A DNA stretch of 64,000 nucleotides. Origin: Mycobacterium parascrofulaceum ATCC BAA-614 (GTDB lineage: Bacteria > Actinomycetota > Actinomycetes > Mycobacteriales > Mycobacteriaceae). The notes under the pieces are model-generated. The model had not been told where the DNA came from, searched no databases, and saw only the letters and a program-made list of their open reading frames with translations. The stretch lies in the NCBI RefSeq assembly GCF_000164135.1, contig NZ_GG770553.1:67795-131794 (forward strand), given 5' to 3'. Below, one piece after another: positions 17,995 to 26,224 of this stretch. The stretch's first letter is position 1. Every line of letters begins with the position of its first letter. The translations under genes were made by a program, and so were the position numbers.

Positions 17995-18714
17995 TCAGCG
18001 CGGTTCCCGCAAGACGTAACCCACCCCGCGCAAGGTATGCAGCAACCGCTTTTCCCCCGTGTCGATCTTGCGCCGCAGGTAGGACACGTAGGACTCGACG
18101 ACATTGACGTCACCTCCGAAGTCATAGCGCCACACGTGGTCGAGGATCTTGGGCTTGCTCAAGACCGTGCCCGCGTTGATCACAAAGTAACGCAGCAGCG
18201 TGAACTCGGTTGGCGACAGCGACACCGGTTGGCCGGCCTTCCACACCTCGTGGGTCTCCTCGTCGAGTTCGATGTCGGCGAAGGTCAGACGGGCGCTGCG
18301 AGGTTCCGCCCCGCCCTTGCCGGCCCGCCGGAGGATGACCCGGAGCCGGGCGACCACCTCTTCGAGACTGAACGGCTTCGTCACGTAGTCGTCGCCGCCC
18401 AGCGTGAGGCCCGCGATCTTGTCCTGCAGCGAGTCGCGGGCCGTCAGGAACAACGCCGGAGCGTCGATGCCGTCGGCCCGCAGGCGCCGCAGCACCCCGA
18501 ACCCGTCCATGCCGGGCATCATCACGTCGAGGATCACCGCGTCGGGGCGCGCTTCGCGGGCCCGGTCGAGGGCCTGGGCGCCGTTGGTCGCGGTGTAGAC
18601 CTCGAACCCCTGGAACTTGAGGCTCACCGAGAGCAACTCGACGATGTTCGCCTCGTCATCGACAACGAGGACGCGAGCCTCCGGTTTTGTTTCGTTTGGG
18701 GTTGCCGCGGTCAT
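17995..18714 (-). CDS. phoP: Response regulator PhoP
   Basis: This is an OmpR/PhoB-family regulator (239 aa). The receiver domain spans residues about 14-125, with the phosphoacceptor Asp63 in ILDVMMPGMDG and the conserved Lys in DDYVTKPFS. The winged-helix DNA-binding domain spans about 143-239, with the recognition region NVVESYVSYLRRKID. It is almost identical to M. tuberculosis PhoP except for a shorter N-terminus. In mycobacteria it controls lipid, acid-response and virulence genes. It leads the phoPR operon and is divergent from the repeat-protein gene. Confidence 0.97.
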   Translation of the reverse strand: MTAATPNETKPEARVLVVDDEANIVELLSVSLKFQGFEVYTATNGAQALDRAREARPDAVILDVMMPGMDGFGVLRRLRADGIDAPALFLTARDSLQDKIAGLTLGGDDYVTKPFSLEEVVARLRVILRRAGKGGAEPRSARLTFADIELDEETHEVWKAGQPVSLSPTEFTLLRYFVINAGTVLSKPKILDHVWRYDFGGDVNVVESYVSYLRRKIDTGEKRLLHTLRGVGYVLREPR

Positions 18715-18870
18715 CAGGTTCTTCTGCCTTTAGTTGGACGTTTCCTATGTGATATATGTGTGGTTGCTGAAAGCTCAGTGCCAACACTCTGATAATAGTC
18801 TGCCAGGAATCGCGGCGGCGGCGTGGACCTGCGCGGCTTGACGTAGCCGCGTCGCGAATAAACTCGTGGA
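18715..18870. promoter_or_regulatory. Divergent phoP / repeat-protein promoter region
   Basis: These 156 bases separate two divergent starts and are much more AT-rich near phoP than the surrounding genes, including tatatatg-like stretches. On the minus strand, gagctttcagc about 60 bases before phoP loosely resembles the direct-repeat half-sites described for PhoP autoregulation; the match is not strong enough to call a box. Confidence 0.45.
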
Positions 18871-19584
18871 ATGAACCTCGCCGCACGGATCGTCTCGGCC
18901 GCGACCGCCCCGGCACGCGCGGGGCTCGCCGCCGCGGACGCCGGCTTGACCGTCGCGAGCGCCGCGGTGGGGGTGGCCAAGCGGGCTTTGGGGGACGGCG
19001 CCACCGGCACGACCGCCATGACGTCCATGCTGGGAATTGACGACGCGATCGTGCGCGCCAACCGGCTCGCCCGGTTGCTGGACGACGACGCACCGCTGGG
19101 GCGGGCGGTGGCGCCGGACGGGCCGATCGACCGGTTGCTGCGCCCGGGCGGGGTGGTCGACATGCTGACGTCGGAGGGCGGTCTGCTGGATCGCCTCACC
19201 GCGGAGGGCGGCGGCCTGCACCGCACCCTGCAGCCCGGCGGCCTGGCCGATCAGCTGGTCGCGGAGGACGGACTGATCGAGCGGCTGCTGGCCGAGGACG
19301 GGCTGGCCGATCGGCTGCTCAGCGACGGCGGCCTGGTCGACAAGCTGACGGCGAAGAACGGACCCCTGGACCAGCTCGCGGACGTCGCCGACACCCTGGC
19401 GCGGCTGACGCCCGGGATGGAGGCGCTGGAGCCCGCGATCGCCACGCTGCAGGACGCCGTGGTCGCGCTCACCATGGTGGTCAACCCGCTGAGCAACATC
19501 GCCGACCGCATCCCGCTGCCCGGCCGGCGGCGTCCCGCGTCGCGGGCGGTGCGCTCAACGCGCCTGATCGACAGCGGCGAATGA
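18871..19584 (+). CDS. Decapeptide-repeat protein next to phoPR
   Basis: This 237-aa protein of unknown function sits at the Rv0756c position. Residues 1-48 are Ala-rich and amphipathic. Residues 75-174 are a run of ten 10-residue units of pattern hxDxLxxxGG; examples are PIDRLLRPGG, LLDRLTAEGG, LIERLLAEDG and LADRLLSDGG. A hydrophobic C-terminal part (ALTMVVNPLSNIADRIPLPG) ends in a basic tail. There is no signal peptide that I can see. The repeat period of ten with Leu at regular places suggests a solenoid or lipid/membrane-associated rod. It is divergent from phoP and may be under PhoP control; that is inference. Confidence 0.85.
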   Translation: MNLAARIVSAATAPARAGLAAADAGLTVASAAVGVAKRALGDGATGTTAMTSMLGIDDAIVRANRLARLLDDDAPLGRAVAPDGPIDRLLRPGGVVDMLTSEGGLLDRLTAEGGGLHRTLQPGGLADQLVAEDGLIERLLAEDGLADRLLSDGGLVDKLTAKNGPLDQLADVADTLARLTPGMEALEPAIATLQDAVVALTMVVNPLSNIADRIPLPGRRRPASRAVRSTRLIDSGE

Positions 19585-19612
19585 CCGTTTAGGCTTGACC
19601 CGGTTCGACCCC

Positions 19613-19684
19613 GCCTCCTTAGCTCAGTGGTAGAGCACTCGCCTTGTAAGCGAGCGGTCGTCAGTTCAATCCTGACAGGGGGCT
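19613..19684 (+). tRNA. tRNA-Thr (anticodon TGT)
   Basis: The cloverleaf folds completely. The acceptor stem is GCCTCCT with AGGGGGC (one T-G pair), the D arm is GCTC/GAGC, the anticodon arm ctcgc-cttgtaa-gcgag gives anticodon TGT, and the T arm is gtcag-ttcaatc-ctgac. The discriminator is T and CCA is not encoded. No direct repeat of its 3' end was seen nearby, so there is no evidence of an integrated element. Confidence 0.97.
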
Positions 19685-19702
19685 CTTTGACGACCGGCGC
19701 GA

Positions 19703-20014
19703 TTAGATGCCCGCGCAGATATTGACGAACGGAATCGGCGCGCAGACGCTGACCCAGACATGCGGCCTGGGGCCATTCCACGCCGGGGGTGGCGGCGCCG
19801 GCGGTGGTGGCGGCGGCGCTTCAGCTGGCGGCGACGGTGCCATCGGTTGGGGTGCTTGGGCGAGAACGACACACGTGTTGGACGGCGCGTCGTAGACGGT
19901 GCCTGCGCCACATTCGGCGGCTGCACTCACCGCCGGCGAGAAGTACGCGGCGGTGACGCCCAGCGCCATCCCGGCCGGGCCGATGAGTGCGAGACGATTA
20001 GCCATGCTGAGCAT
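19703..20014 (-). CDS. Small exported proline-rich protein
   Basis: This is a roughly 103-aa exported protein. The N-terminal signal peptide is ANRLALIGPAGMALGVTAAY with a likely cleavage after AVSAA. A short Cys-containing segment follows (ECGAGTVYDAPSNTCVV), then a Pro/Ala-rich stretch and a conserved-looking end, HVWVSVCAPIPFVNICAGI. Four Cys could form two disulfides. I chose the ATG with ggagg six bases upstream; a GTG three bases earlier is possible. The function is unknown. Confidence 0.75.
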   Translation of the reverse strand: MLSMANRLALIGPAGMALGVTAAYFSPAVSAAAECGAGTVYDAPSNTCVVLAQAPQPMAPSPPAEAPPPPPPAPPPPAWNGPRPHVWVSVCAPIPFVNICAGI

Positions 20015-20174
20015 CACAAACCTCCGTGCAGGCGAATCCTAGCTCCGACAGCGTTGCTGTGAAAGGGCTATTCGACACACGTTGGTCGGCTTGCGGCACG
20101 AACGGCGCGAATACTACTGACGGCAACGGGTAGCCCTATGGCGAGATTTGCTTCTTCAGGCTGGAGGTCGCGCG

Positions 20175-21014
20175 ATGCCGGTTACGGCGGGGCCCGTTCC
20201 CGGGGTGACGTCGGATCTGCGCAGGGTCCGGACGGACCCGGGGCGTTTCCGCAGCGGGCGCTGGATGGTGTTGGCGGAGGGCCTGCTGGTGAGCGCCTTC
20301 GCCATCGGCGGGTTGGTTTCGGCCGCCCTGCATCCGCACGCCGGGCCCACCGGCGCGCCCATCCTCGGCCTGACATCGACTGCGCCGCACAGCGCGATGC
20401 TGCTGGCGTTCGGGGTGGCGGCCATCGCGGCGGTCGGCAAGCGCCGTGCGGCGGTGACGGTCACCGCGCTCAGTGCGGTGGCCTACACGCTGTTGTTGTT
20501 CATCGGCAGCGTTGCCTCGGCCCGCGCAACCCCGACCCTTTTCGGGTTCCACGCGGCCGGCATCGTGCTGCACGGCTTATTGGGCGTGGTCAACTTCGCT
20601 CTGCTGATGTGGCTGATTCCCGACGAGTTGGGGGACGAGGCCTGGGTGCCGCGACGGGGACGCGGCCGCGACGGGCAGCAGCCCTCGGACTCGGTCCCCG
20701 AGCCCGAGGCCGGACCGTCGAACCCGGCTCCGGTGGCGCCGCAGGGATCACCACCGGTGGCGCCGGGAGCCGGTCCGACGTCGTCGCAAGCCGGCCAGCC
20801 GGTCGAGGTCGGGCGCTCACCTGGCACCCTGCCCGAGCAGCCGGGCAGCCCAGAAACGAACGGGTCCCCGGCCCCGCAACTCGAGCGGCCGACGCACTGG
20901 AATCACTTCGCCGCCCGGGCGGCCGCCGCGGTGCGGTCGCGCGGTGCGGTGCCCTTGGCCTTGACCATCCTGGCGGCCGTCGTCGGCGCCATCATCTGGA
21001 TGCGCTGCCGCTGA
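20175..21014 (+). CDS. Membrane protein with Pro-rich loop
   Basis: This is a 279-aa protein of unknown function. Four hydrophobic segments lie in the first half ([75 protein letters not shown]), an arrangement like the DUF4383 group. A long disordered Pro/Gly/Ser-rich stretch follows, and one C-terminal helix ([17 protein letters not shown]). The ATG is preceded by ggagg at eight bases; a TTG 27 bases earlier is the alternative. It is transcribed alone. Confidence 0.75.
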   Translation: MPVTAGPVPGVTSDLRRVRTDPGRFRSGRWMVLAEGLLVSAFAIGGLVSAALHPHAGPTGAPILGLTSTAPHSAMLLAFGVAAIAAVGKRRAAVTVTALSAVAYTLLLFIGSVASARATPTLFGFHAAGIVLHGLLGVVNFALLMWLIPDELGDEAWVPRRGRGRDGQQPSDSVPEPEAGPSNPAPVAPQGSPPVAPGAGPTSSQAGQPVEVGRSPGTLPEQPGSPETNGSPAPQLERPTHWNHFAARAAAAVRSRGAVPLALTILAAVVGAIIWMRCR

Positions 21015-21063
21015 AATCCCCATCCGTTCCCGAGGTCGCCGCGCCGCGGAAGACCCGTGCGGG

Positions 21064-21864
21064 TCAGGGCTGGCCGGGAATGCCCTGCAGATCACCGCGG
21101 ATGTTTTGCAGGTCCCCCTGGATGCCCTGCAACTGGCCCTCGATGGCTTGCAGATCGGAGAGAGCGTTCTGATACGCCGGCTCGATGGCGGCCGGGGTGG
21201 CGGGCTGGGACTGGGGGCAATACGCGACGATCGATCCCGCGGTGACTTGGGCGCTCTGATTGGCGTCCCAGATCGACGATCGCTGCACGAAATCGACGGC
21301 GTCGGCGAAATTGGGGCGGTTCGCCAGGAAATCGCAGACCGCGTGGCCCTGGGTCATCGCGTATTCCTGGCTGGGCATGGGCACACCCTCGTGCTTCAGC
21401 GCGGCGATGAACGCAGCGTCAGCAACCGCAATCCGCGAAGCGGGCGCCTGCGGCGCGACCGGTTTGGGCGGCGCGACCGGTTTGGGCGGCGCAACCGACG
21501 GGGGTATTTCCGCCGGCCGCGCCGACGAATCCCGGTTGTGCGCCCCCAACATCACCAGCCCCGCGGCGGCGACGGCGACCAGAGACAGCGGCAGCGCCGC
21601 GACAAGGCCCAATTGACGCGGTACACCGTGCCGCCGGCGGGGTTTGCCGCCGGTTTTTGCGCCGCGCGACAAGGTGCCGGCGGCGCGAACCTCGGGTTCG
21701 CAGGCGTTCGCCGCATGCGTCAGGGACGACCCCGAGGTGTGCGCCAGGAGCTCGTCGAGCAGCTCGTCGAGCTCTCGGGACGACTCACCGCCTCGCTCGC
21801 GAACCGAGCGACGGCCAGAAGCGATGCGCCGCAATTCGGCATCGATCGTCTCGCGGTCGCGCAT
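21064..21864 (-). CDS. DUF732-type membrane-anchored protein
   Basis: This is a 266-aa protein with an N-terminal cytoplasmic part ([14 protein letters not shown] plus a Leu/Glu-rich helix), a single membrane helix at about residues 84-106 ([21 protein letters not shown]), a Pro/Lys-Ala repeat (VAPPKP twice), and a DUF732-like extracellular domain ([13 protein letters not shown] ... [18 protein letters not shown]). The C-terminus carries four 7-residue units, [21 protein letters not shown] and LQGIPGQ. DUF732 proteins are common and secreted in mycobacteria; function is unknown. Confidence 0.82.
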   Translation of the reverse strand: MRDRETIDAELRRIASGRRSVRERGGESSRELDELLDELLAHTSGSSLTHAANACEPEVRAAGTLSRGAKTGGKPRRRHGVPRQLGLVAALPLSLVAVAAAGLVMLGAHNRDSSARPAEIPPSVAPPKPVAPPKPVAPQAPASRIAVADAAFIAALKHEGVPMPSQEYAMTQGHAVCDFLANRPNFADAVDFVQRSSIWDANQSAQVTAGSIVAYCPQSQPATPAAIEPAYQNALSDLQAIEGQLQGIQGDLQNIRGDLQGIPGQP

Positions 21865-22203
21865 ATCAACCAGTTTGAGCCCGTCCCGACGATGTCACAA
21901 CCCCCGGCCGTGCCGGCCACGAGACGTGGGTTAGCGGGTTGGATCCGGGGGGGCCATCGAGGTCCGCGCTTGGGTTCAGGCGCTTCGGCGCGGGGTCCCC
22001 GCTCCGCCCGGCTGCTGCGTCGGCATCGAATTGCACACAGCGCCGAGGCCTCGGAGACCCCAGGGCCGACCGCTTGCTCGCAGACTCGCAAAAATGCGCC
22101 GAACCCTCTCTGCCCCAGTCGATTACGGTTCGAAAGGGCGGCACGTGCTACGCTTTTCGCGGATGCCCGTCGGCATCCGTTCACAATGAGAGAAGTTGAA
22201 GGT
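21865..22203. other. Intergenic stretch upstream of the cold-shock gene
   Basis: No convincing gene is seen in these 339 bases; the open frames that cross it have neither typical codon use nor recognisable products. The last 60 bases hold a hairpin and the ribosome-binding region of the cold-shock gene. A candidate promoter segment is tacgctttt about 50 bases before the start. Confidence 0.5.
22160..22179 (+). promoter_or_regulatory. 5'-UTR hairpin before cold-shock gene
   Basis: CGGATGCC and GGCATCCG form a perfect 8-bp stem around a CGTC loop, ending 24 bases before the ATG. This is a stable structure in the likely leader of a cold-shock mRNA and may affect translation or stability. Confidence 0.5.
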
Positions 22204-22407
22204 ATGACACAGGGAACTGTGAAGTGGTTTAACAGCGAAAAAGGCTTCGGTTTTATCGCTCCGGATGGCGGCGCAGCAGATGTGTTCGTCCACTACTCGG
22301 AAATCCAGGGCAACGGCTACCGGTCGCTCGAGGAGAACCAGCGAGTCGAGTTCAATGTCGAGCAGGGCGCCAAGGGCCCGCAGGCGGTCGGAGTGACGGC
22401 CGTCTAG
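22204..22407 (+). CDS. cspA: Cold-shock domain protein
   Basis: This is a 67-aa single cold-shock domain, an OB-fold RNA chaperone. RNP1 is KGFGFIAP and RNP2 is VFVHYSEI. It starts [11 protein letters not shown] used this ATG rather than the upstream ATG at 22186 because all family members begin here. It resembles mycobacterial CspA but with several substitutions, so it may be a paralogue; the symbol denotes family only. It stands alone, with a hairpin in its leader and a strong terminator after its stop. Confidence 0.95.
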   Translation: MTQGTVKWFNSEKGFGFIAPDGGAADVFVHYSEIQGNGYRSLEENQRVEFNVEQGAKGPQAVGVTAV

Positions 22408-22424
22408 CGCGAGTTGTACTCCCT

Positions 22425-22455
22425 GTGGGCTGGTGGGTCGATCCCACCAGCCCAC
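22425..22455 (+). terminator. Terminator hairpin after cold-shock gene
   Basis: GTGGGCTGGTGGG and CCCACCAGCCCAC are a perfect 13-bp inverted repeat around a five-base loop, beginning 17 bases after the stop. There is no T-run, as is common for mycobacterial intrinsic terminators. Confidence 0.85.
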
Positions 22456-22705
22456 TACGCGTTATGGGGGCCGGGCTTGCTACCGCAGGTGCGCGCACGG
22501 TAGCGGCTTCAGCGGCTGGTGGACGCCGCCAGGCGCTCGGCGAGACGTCTCGGAGAACGCTGGCGTGTAGATTGGTGAGAGCAGTTCGTGTTAGCACTGC
22601 CCCGTAGTCAAATATCTCGTGCAGATGAGCACAGCTACGAATCGATCGCCTTCACCCCAGCCGACGGCATCGGGCTGAAGCCGAACTAACTTGAGGACCC
22701 GCTCC

Positions 22706-22843
22706 ATGACATCGTCCGACCTGTTCTCGCATCGCTACGAGCCCGAGGTCACCTCACCCGCCAGCCGAGATGGCGAGCCGGTGCAACTTCCGACGTTTTC
22801 CGACCGCCCCAATAACGATTCCGCCGGTGCGACACCGTCGTAG
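22706..22843 (+). CDS. Possible small protein, 45 aa
   Basis: A short open frame begins at an ATG, with a tgagga-like element nine bases upstream, and encodes a polar, Pro/Ser/Asp-rich peptide (starts MTSSDLFSHRYEPE, ends SAGATPS). No membrane segment or motif is visible. It lies alone between the cold-shock terminator and a small exported-protein gene on the other strand. It may be chance; I recognise no family. Confidence 0.35.
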   Translation: MTSSDLFSHRYEPEVTSPASRDGEPVQLPTFSDRPNNDSAGATPS

Positions 22844-22881
22844 CTGACCTGACCGCCGCGGCACGCGTTCGGTCCACCCGG

Positions 22882-23172
22882 CTACTGCCCCGGTTGGGGA
22901 CCCGGACCGGGCGGCGGCCCCTCCGGCGGGGGTTGGGGAGACGGGGACCGATGCGTGCAGTCGGGCACGTAGATCAGCACGTGCCCGACCATCGTCCAGC
23001 CGATCGCGCAGCCCGGCGGCAACTGCGGCGGTGAATCGGGTGCGGCGATCAGCGCCGCCACCGATGCGGCGATCAATGCCTGACCTGCGACGCGGCGCCA
23101 CGATCCCGCCCGGCGCGCGGCCCCGCGGGTCCTGGTTCGCCTCGCGATCGGTGCGGCCGCGCCGTCGGGCAT
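22882..23172 (-). CDS. Small exported proline-rich protein
   Basis: This is a 96-aa protein with a basic N-terminus, one hydrophobic segment (GQALIAASVAALIAA) that may act as signal or anchor, and a short ordered part with two Cys (PGCAIGWTMVGHVLIYVPDCTH). It closes with a Pro/Gly tail. It resembles other small mycobacterial secreted proteins by design, not by recognisable family. A longer overlapping frame (258 aa) on the same strand is Arg-rich and less convincing. Confidence 0.6.
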   Translation of the reverse strand: MPDGAAAPIARRTRTRGAARRAGSWRRVAGQALIAASVAALIAAPDSPPQLPPGCAIGWTMVGHVLIYVPDCTHRSPSPQPPPEGPPPGPGPQPGQ

Positions 23173-23351
23173 CTCGTGTCCACTCTGCCGGGAAGATGAT
23201 CCTCAAGTGTGAAATAGCTTGTGGCCGGTCGCAACTCGTGGGAGTGGCTCGCGGGCTTCGCCGGCCGGTCTGCGATCGGATAGCCCCGCCGCCGAACGAC
23301 ATTCGGTCACCGCATTGATCTCGGGCGTGCAGATGCGAAAGACTGACCACG

Positions 23352-24314
23352 GTGAGCCGTAACAGTGCAGTCGCTGCTATCGCGCCGCTCTTGCTCGGCG
23401 CGGTCATGTTCGCCGGCGCGGGCTGTGCGACGCGAGCGCAGTCGCAAACGGCGACGCCCGTCATCGCGACCACCCCGGCAAGCGCGCCGGCCACCCCGCT
23501 CGCTTCGAGAACCGTTGCCGCAGCGCCCAATCCGCCCCTCGGCGCGCAGCCCCAATTGGCGTCGGATCCGGCACAGCTGGCCGACGACCTGGTCGCCGAC
23601 GAACGGACGCTGCGCGATCCGGCGACGCCGGACCCGGCGCTGGTGGCCGCGGCGCACCGCGAGCAGGCCGCCTACCGCGCCATCGCGCGGCATCCCGAGT
23701 GGGACGCGATCGCCAGGCCGCGTGTCCCGCCCGAGCTGGTGAACCTCTACGACCGCAACCTCGATGCCCGCCGCCAGCTCCAAGCGATGACACCGGCGAA
23801 GGACACGCTGCCCGCCTGGCGGGTCCAACCGCCGGTCCCCGCCGACGAACTGATCAGCGACTACCACGCGGCGGAGGCGGAGACCGGGGTCGGCTGGAAC
23901 TACCTGGCGGCGATCAACCTGATCGAGACCCGGTTCGGCAGCATCAACGGCGTAAGCACGGCGGGCGCCCAGGGACCCATGCAGTTCCTGCCGTCGACGT
24001 TCGCCACCTACGGCCAGGGCGGCGACATCAACTCCCCGCACGACAGCATCATGGCGGCGGGCCGCTTCCTCGCCGCCAACGGCTTCGCCAACGATCCCGC
24101 TCACGCCGTCTTCGGCTACAACCACGCCCGCGAATACGTACGGGCGGTCGACCAATACGCGGCGCTGATTGCGAGTGATCCCGCCACGTTCCCCACCTAC
24201 TACCGGTGGGACGTCTATTACGTCACCACCGCCGGCGACGTGTTGCTCCCGGTCGGCTACGCCGAACCGTCCCCCATCCCGGTCGGGGATTATCTGGCGA
24301 CCCACCCCCAGTAG
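23352..24314 (+). CDS. Lytic transglycosylase-like lipoprotein
   Basis: This is a 320-aa cell-wall hydrolase. The N-terminal signal has a lipobox MFAGAGC, so it is likely lipid anchored. The Thr/Ala/Pro-rich linker extends to about residue 70. The catalytic SLT-type domain is in the C-terminal half: the Glu in LAAINLIETRFG is the candidate catalytic acid, followed by GAQGPMQFLPSTFATYG and AVFGYNHAREYV, the usual SLT motifs. It would cleave peptidoglycan glycan strands. The start is GTG. It stands alone between small genes. Confidence 0.9.
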   Translation: MSRNSAVAAIAPLLLGAVMFAGAGCATRAQSQTATPVIATTPASAPATPLASRTVAAAPNPPLGAQPQLASDPAQLADDLVADERTLRDPATPDPALVAAAHREQAAYRAIARHPEWDAIARPRVPPELVNLYDRNLDARRQLQAMTPAKDTLPAWRVQPPVPADELISDYHAAEAETGVGWNYLAAINLIETRFGSINGVSTAGAQGPMQFLPSTFATYGQGGDINSPHDSIMAAGRFLAANGFANDPAHAVFGYNHAREYVRAVDQYAALIASDPATFPTYYRWDVYYVTTAGDVLLPVGYAEPSPIPVGDYLATHPQ

Positions 24315-24325
24315 CTTCGGGCGGC

Positions 24326-24565
24326 TCAGAGGTACTTCAGGGCGATGTCCTGCAGGTGCGATCGCACGCATTGGCCGGTGGCCTTCTCCAGCTTGATGCC
24401 CAACTCACCCGCAAGGTTGACGAAGCCCATCAACAGCATGATTTCCCCGTCGGGCTCGTCGATCACGTTCTCGACGAGCCGGCTCCAGGCGAATTCGTTG
24501 CCGCTGTCGGAGGTCCAAGCCGTCATCACATCGATGGCTCGCCGGACGTTCTCGCGCACATCCAT
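24326..24565 (-). CDS. Conserved hypothetical protein, 79 aa
   Basis: This is a small soluble protein (MDVRENVRRAIDVMTAWTS ... HLQDIALKYL) with alternating acidic and hydrophobic residues suggesting three or four helices. There is no signal peptide or membrane segment. It converges on the transglycosylase with an 11-base gap. I do not recognise the family. Confidence 0.6.
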   Translation of the reverse strand: MDVRENVRRAIDVMTAWTSDSGNEFAWSRLVENVIDEPDGEIMLLMGFVNLAGELGIKLEKATGQCVRSHLQDIALKYL

Positions 24566-24631
24566 TCCCGGAGCCTGCCATGACGATCGGACGGCCGCCC
24601 GCCGACACAGCGGCGGCGGGCGGCCGGACCG

Positions 24632-25579
24632 TCAGTACAGCGGAACCCAGACCCCCATGTACCAGAACCCCCAACCGCCGAACTGCCAGTTGAAGACGGG
24701 GATGGCGGTGTAGGTGTCGTACTGGAACGGCCCGAAATCGGCCTGCGCGCGCGCGACGTCACGCGGCGGACCGGACCACGGGCGATTCCAGCCGCCGGGG
24801 GGCGGCGGGCCGTCCCAGCCGCCCGGAGGGGGCGCGCCCACCCAGTGCGGCGGCGGGTGGCCGGGAGCGGGGCCGTCGTTCCAGCCATGCCCTCGCGGTG
24901 GCGGCGGTGGCGGCGCGCCGTGGTCCACGACGCTGAAGCCCGCGCGCGCGTCACCGGGCCCGCCTATCTGGGCGTTACCGCTGGCATAGGTACCGCGCGG
25001 AACGTAGGGCGGGTGTGGCGGCTGGGTGCTCGGCGGGTTGAGGGCCTGCCTGCCTTGCGGGGGCGGGTTTTGCTCGTTGGATTGTCCGCCCGGCGGGTTC
25101 TGGCCGTGCTCACCCGGCTGGTTGTCCGGACCGTTCTGCTGGGGGGACTGCCCGCGCTCGTCAGGTGCCGGCGCGTTCGGTTCGCCCTGCTGCGGGGTGT
25201 TCTGCCCGCCCTGCTGCGGCGGGTTGTTCTGCCCACCGTGCGGCGGGTTGTTCTGCCCACCGTGCGGCGGGTTGTTCTGCCCACCCTGCTGCGGCGAGTT
25301 GTTCTGCCCGCCCTGCTGCGGGGTGTTCTGCCCGCCCGGCGGCGGGTTGTTTTGTCCGCCCGGCCCACCACCGGGGCCGCTCTGCTGCCCGCCCGGGCCG
25401 CCTTGCTGACCGCCGGCGCCACCGGGGTTGCCCCCGCCTCCGCCGCCGCCATGGCAACCGGGGCAGGGCGGCGGGGGGTCGAGCGGAGCCGCGAAGGCCG
25501 AACCGGTGCTCAAGGTAACCGCGGAGATGCTCAGGCCCGCTGCGACCGCCGCCGCACTGACGACACGTTTCATAGACAT
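24632..25579 (-). CDS. Exported Gly/Gln/Asn/Pro-rich repeat protein
   Basis: This 315-aa secreted protein has a clear signal peptide (MKRVVSAAAVAAGLSISAV ending AFA-AP). Residues about 40-180 are low complexity: a Gly run, then units of GGQNNPPH/GGQNTPQQ eight residues long, matching near-identical 24-base DNA repeats around 25.2-25.35 kb. The next part is Pro/Gly/His-rich. The last 35 residues are aromatic and look ordered (QADFGPFQYDTYTAIPVF and GGWGFWYMGVWVPLY). No enzymatic domain is visible; a surface or wall-associated structural role is inferred. The repeats are likely length-variable between strains. Confidence 0.8.
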   Translation of the reverse strand: MSMKRVVSAAAVAAGLSISAVTLSTGSAFAAPLDPPPPCPGCHGGGGGGGNPGGAGGQQGGPGGQQSGPGGGPGGQNNPPPGGQNTPQQGGQNNSPQQGGQNNPPHGGQNNPPHGGQNNPPQQGGQNTPQQGEPNAPAPDERGQSPQQNGPDNQPGEHGQNPPGGQSNEQNPPPQGRQALNPPSTQPPHPPYVPRGTYASGNAQIGGPGDARAGFSVVDHGAPPPPPPRGHGWNDGPAPGHPPPHWVGAPPPGGWDGPPPPGGWNRPWSGPPRDVARAQADFGPFQYDTYTAIPVFNWQFGGWGFWYMGVWVPLY

Positions 25580-25613
25580 AGCTGCGTCCCCTCTTGGGTG
25601 TCGGCCGCCCGCG

Positions 25614-26081
25614 CTACGGGCAGGTCACGTCCAACTCGAATGACTTGGTCACCTGCTGCGGTTGCTGCGGATTGCTCATGTCGAGCCCTGTCGCCGTGCC
25701 CTTGATTGCGTAGGTCTTTCCGTTCACCGCGGCCCCGGCGTTCCCGGCTTGGTTGGGGGCGGCGTCGGAAAAGCCGAGCGTGATGCCGTTGACGGTGCCC
25801 AGTCCGACCGAATGGACGATGGGCGGGTTCGCGTTGCTGACCACGGCGCCGACCCCCGCCGTCGGGTCACCGATGCCGATGTTGGTGTTGTCGCCCGACG
25901 GTGTGCAGGTGACCTGGCCGCTGACGTTCTGAGCCTGACCGTCGACGATGACCTGCGGGCCGGCCGCGGACGGTGATGACGAACCCGACGATCCCGTGCT
26001 TGACTTGTTGCTCGAACAGCCGGCGCACGCGGCGACCACTACGGCCACGCCCGCCAAGCCGACGACCATCCCATGCTTCAC
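25614..26081 (-). CDS. LpqH-family (19-kDa antigen-like) lipoprotein
   Basis: This is a 155-aa lipoprotein. The GTG start with ggagag eight bases before gives MKHGMVVGLAGVAVVVAACAGC as signal plus lipobox, followed by the SSNKSSTGSSG linker. The body matches LpqH (19 kDa): QVIVDGQAQNVSGQVTCT, NPPIVHSVGLGTVNGITLGF, and YAIKGTATGLDM with two conserved Cys. The open frame continues 56 codons upstream, but that part lacks a signal sequence. LpqH relatives are surface TLR2 ligands. This is probably a paralogue of the main 19-kDa gene. Confidence 0.9.
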   Translation of the reverse strand: MKHGMVVGLAGVAVVVAACAGCSSNKSSTGSSGSSSPSAAGPQVIVDGQAQNVSGQVTCTPSGDNTNIGIGDPTAGVGAVVSNANPPIVHSVGLGTVNGITLGFSDAAPNQAGNAGAAVNGKTYAIKGTATGLDMSNPQQPQQVTKSFELDVTCP

Positions 26082-26224
26082 TACTGCTCTCCTTCGTGTC
26101 GCCGGTGTCGCACTGCACAACTCATTGGCCTCGTCAACGCAAGCGAGCCCCGCCAATGCCGCGGTCCGGGATACCCGGTACCCGGACGTGGCAAACGCTG
26201 TGTGAACTTGGCCGGGCGTGCTTG

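Noticed and set aside
19613..20100. tRNA-Thr as an integration site of a mobile element
   Set aside because: No integrase gene and no repeat of the tRNA 3' end were seen in the following region.
22588..22690. Short plus-strand frame ending ESIAFTPADGIGLKPN
   Set aside because: It has coding-like flavour but only a weak GTG start, no clear ribosome site and no known family; too short to call.
22754..23530. 258-codon minus-strand frame overlapping the small exported protein
   Set aside because: It overlaps the start region of the lytic transglycosylase gene, is Arg-rich and lacks domains; the 96-aa frame has the hydrophobic segment and Cys pattern of an exported protein.
24900..25400. Regular repeats that could be taken for a CRISPR array
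   Set aside because: They are in frame, contiguous, without unique spacers, and encode GGQNNPPH units of a secreted protein.
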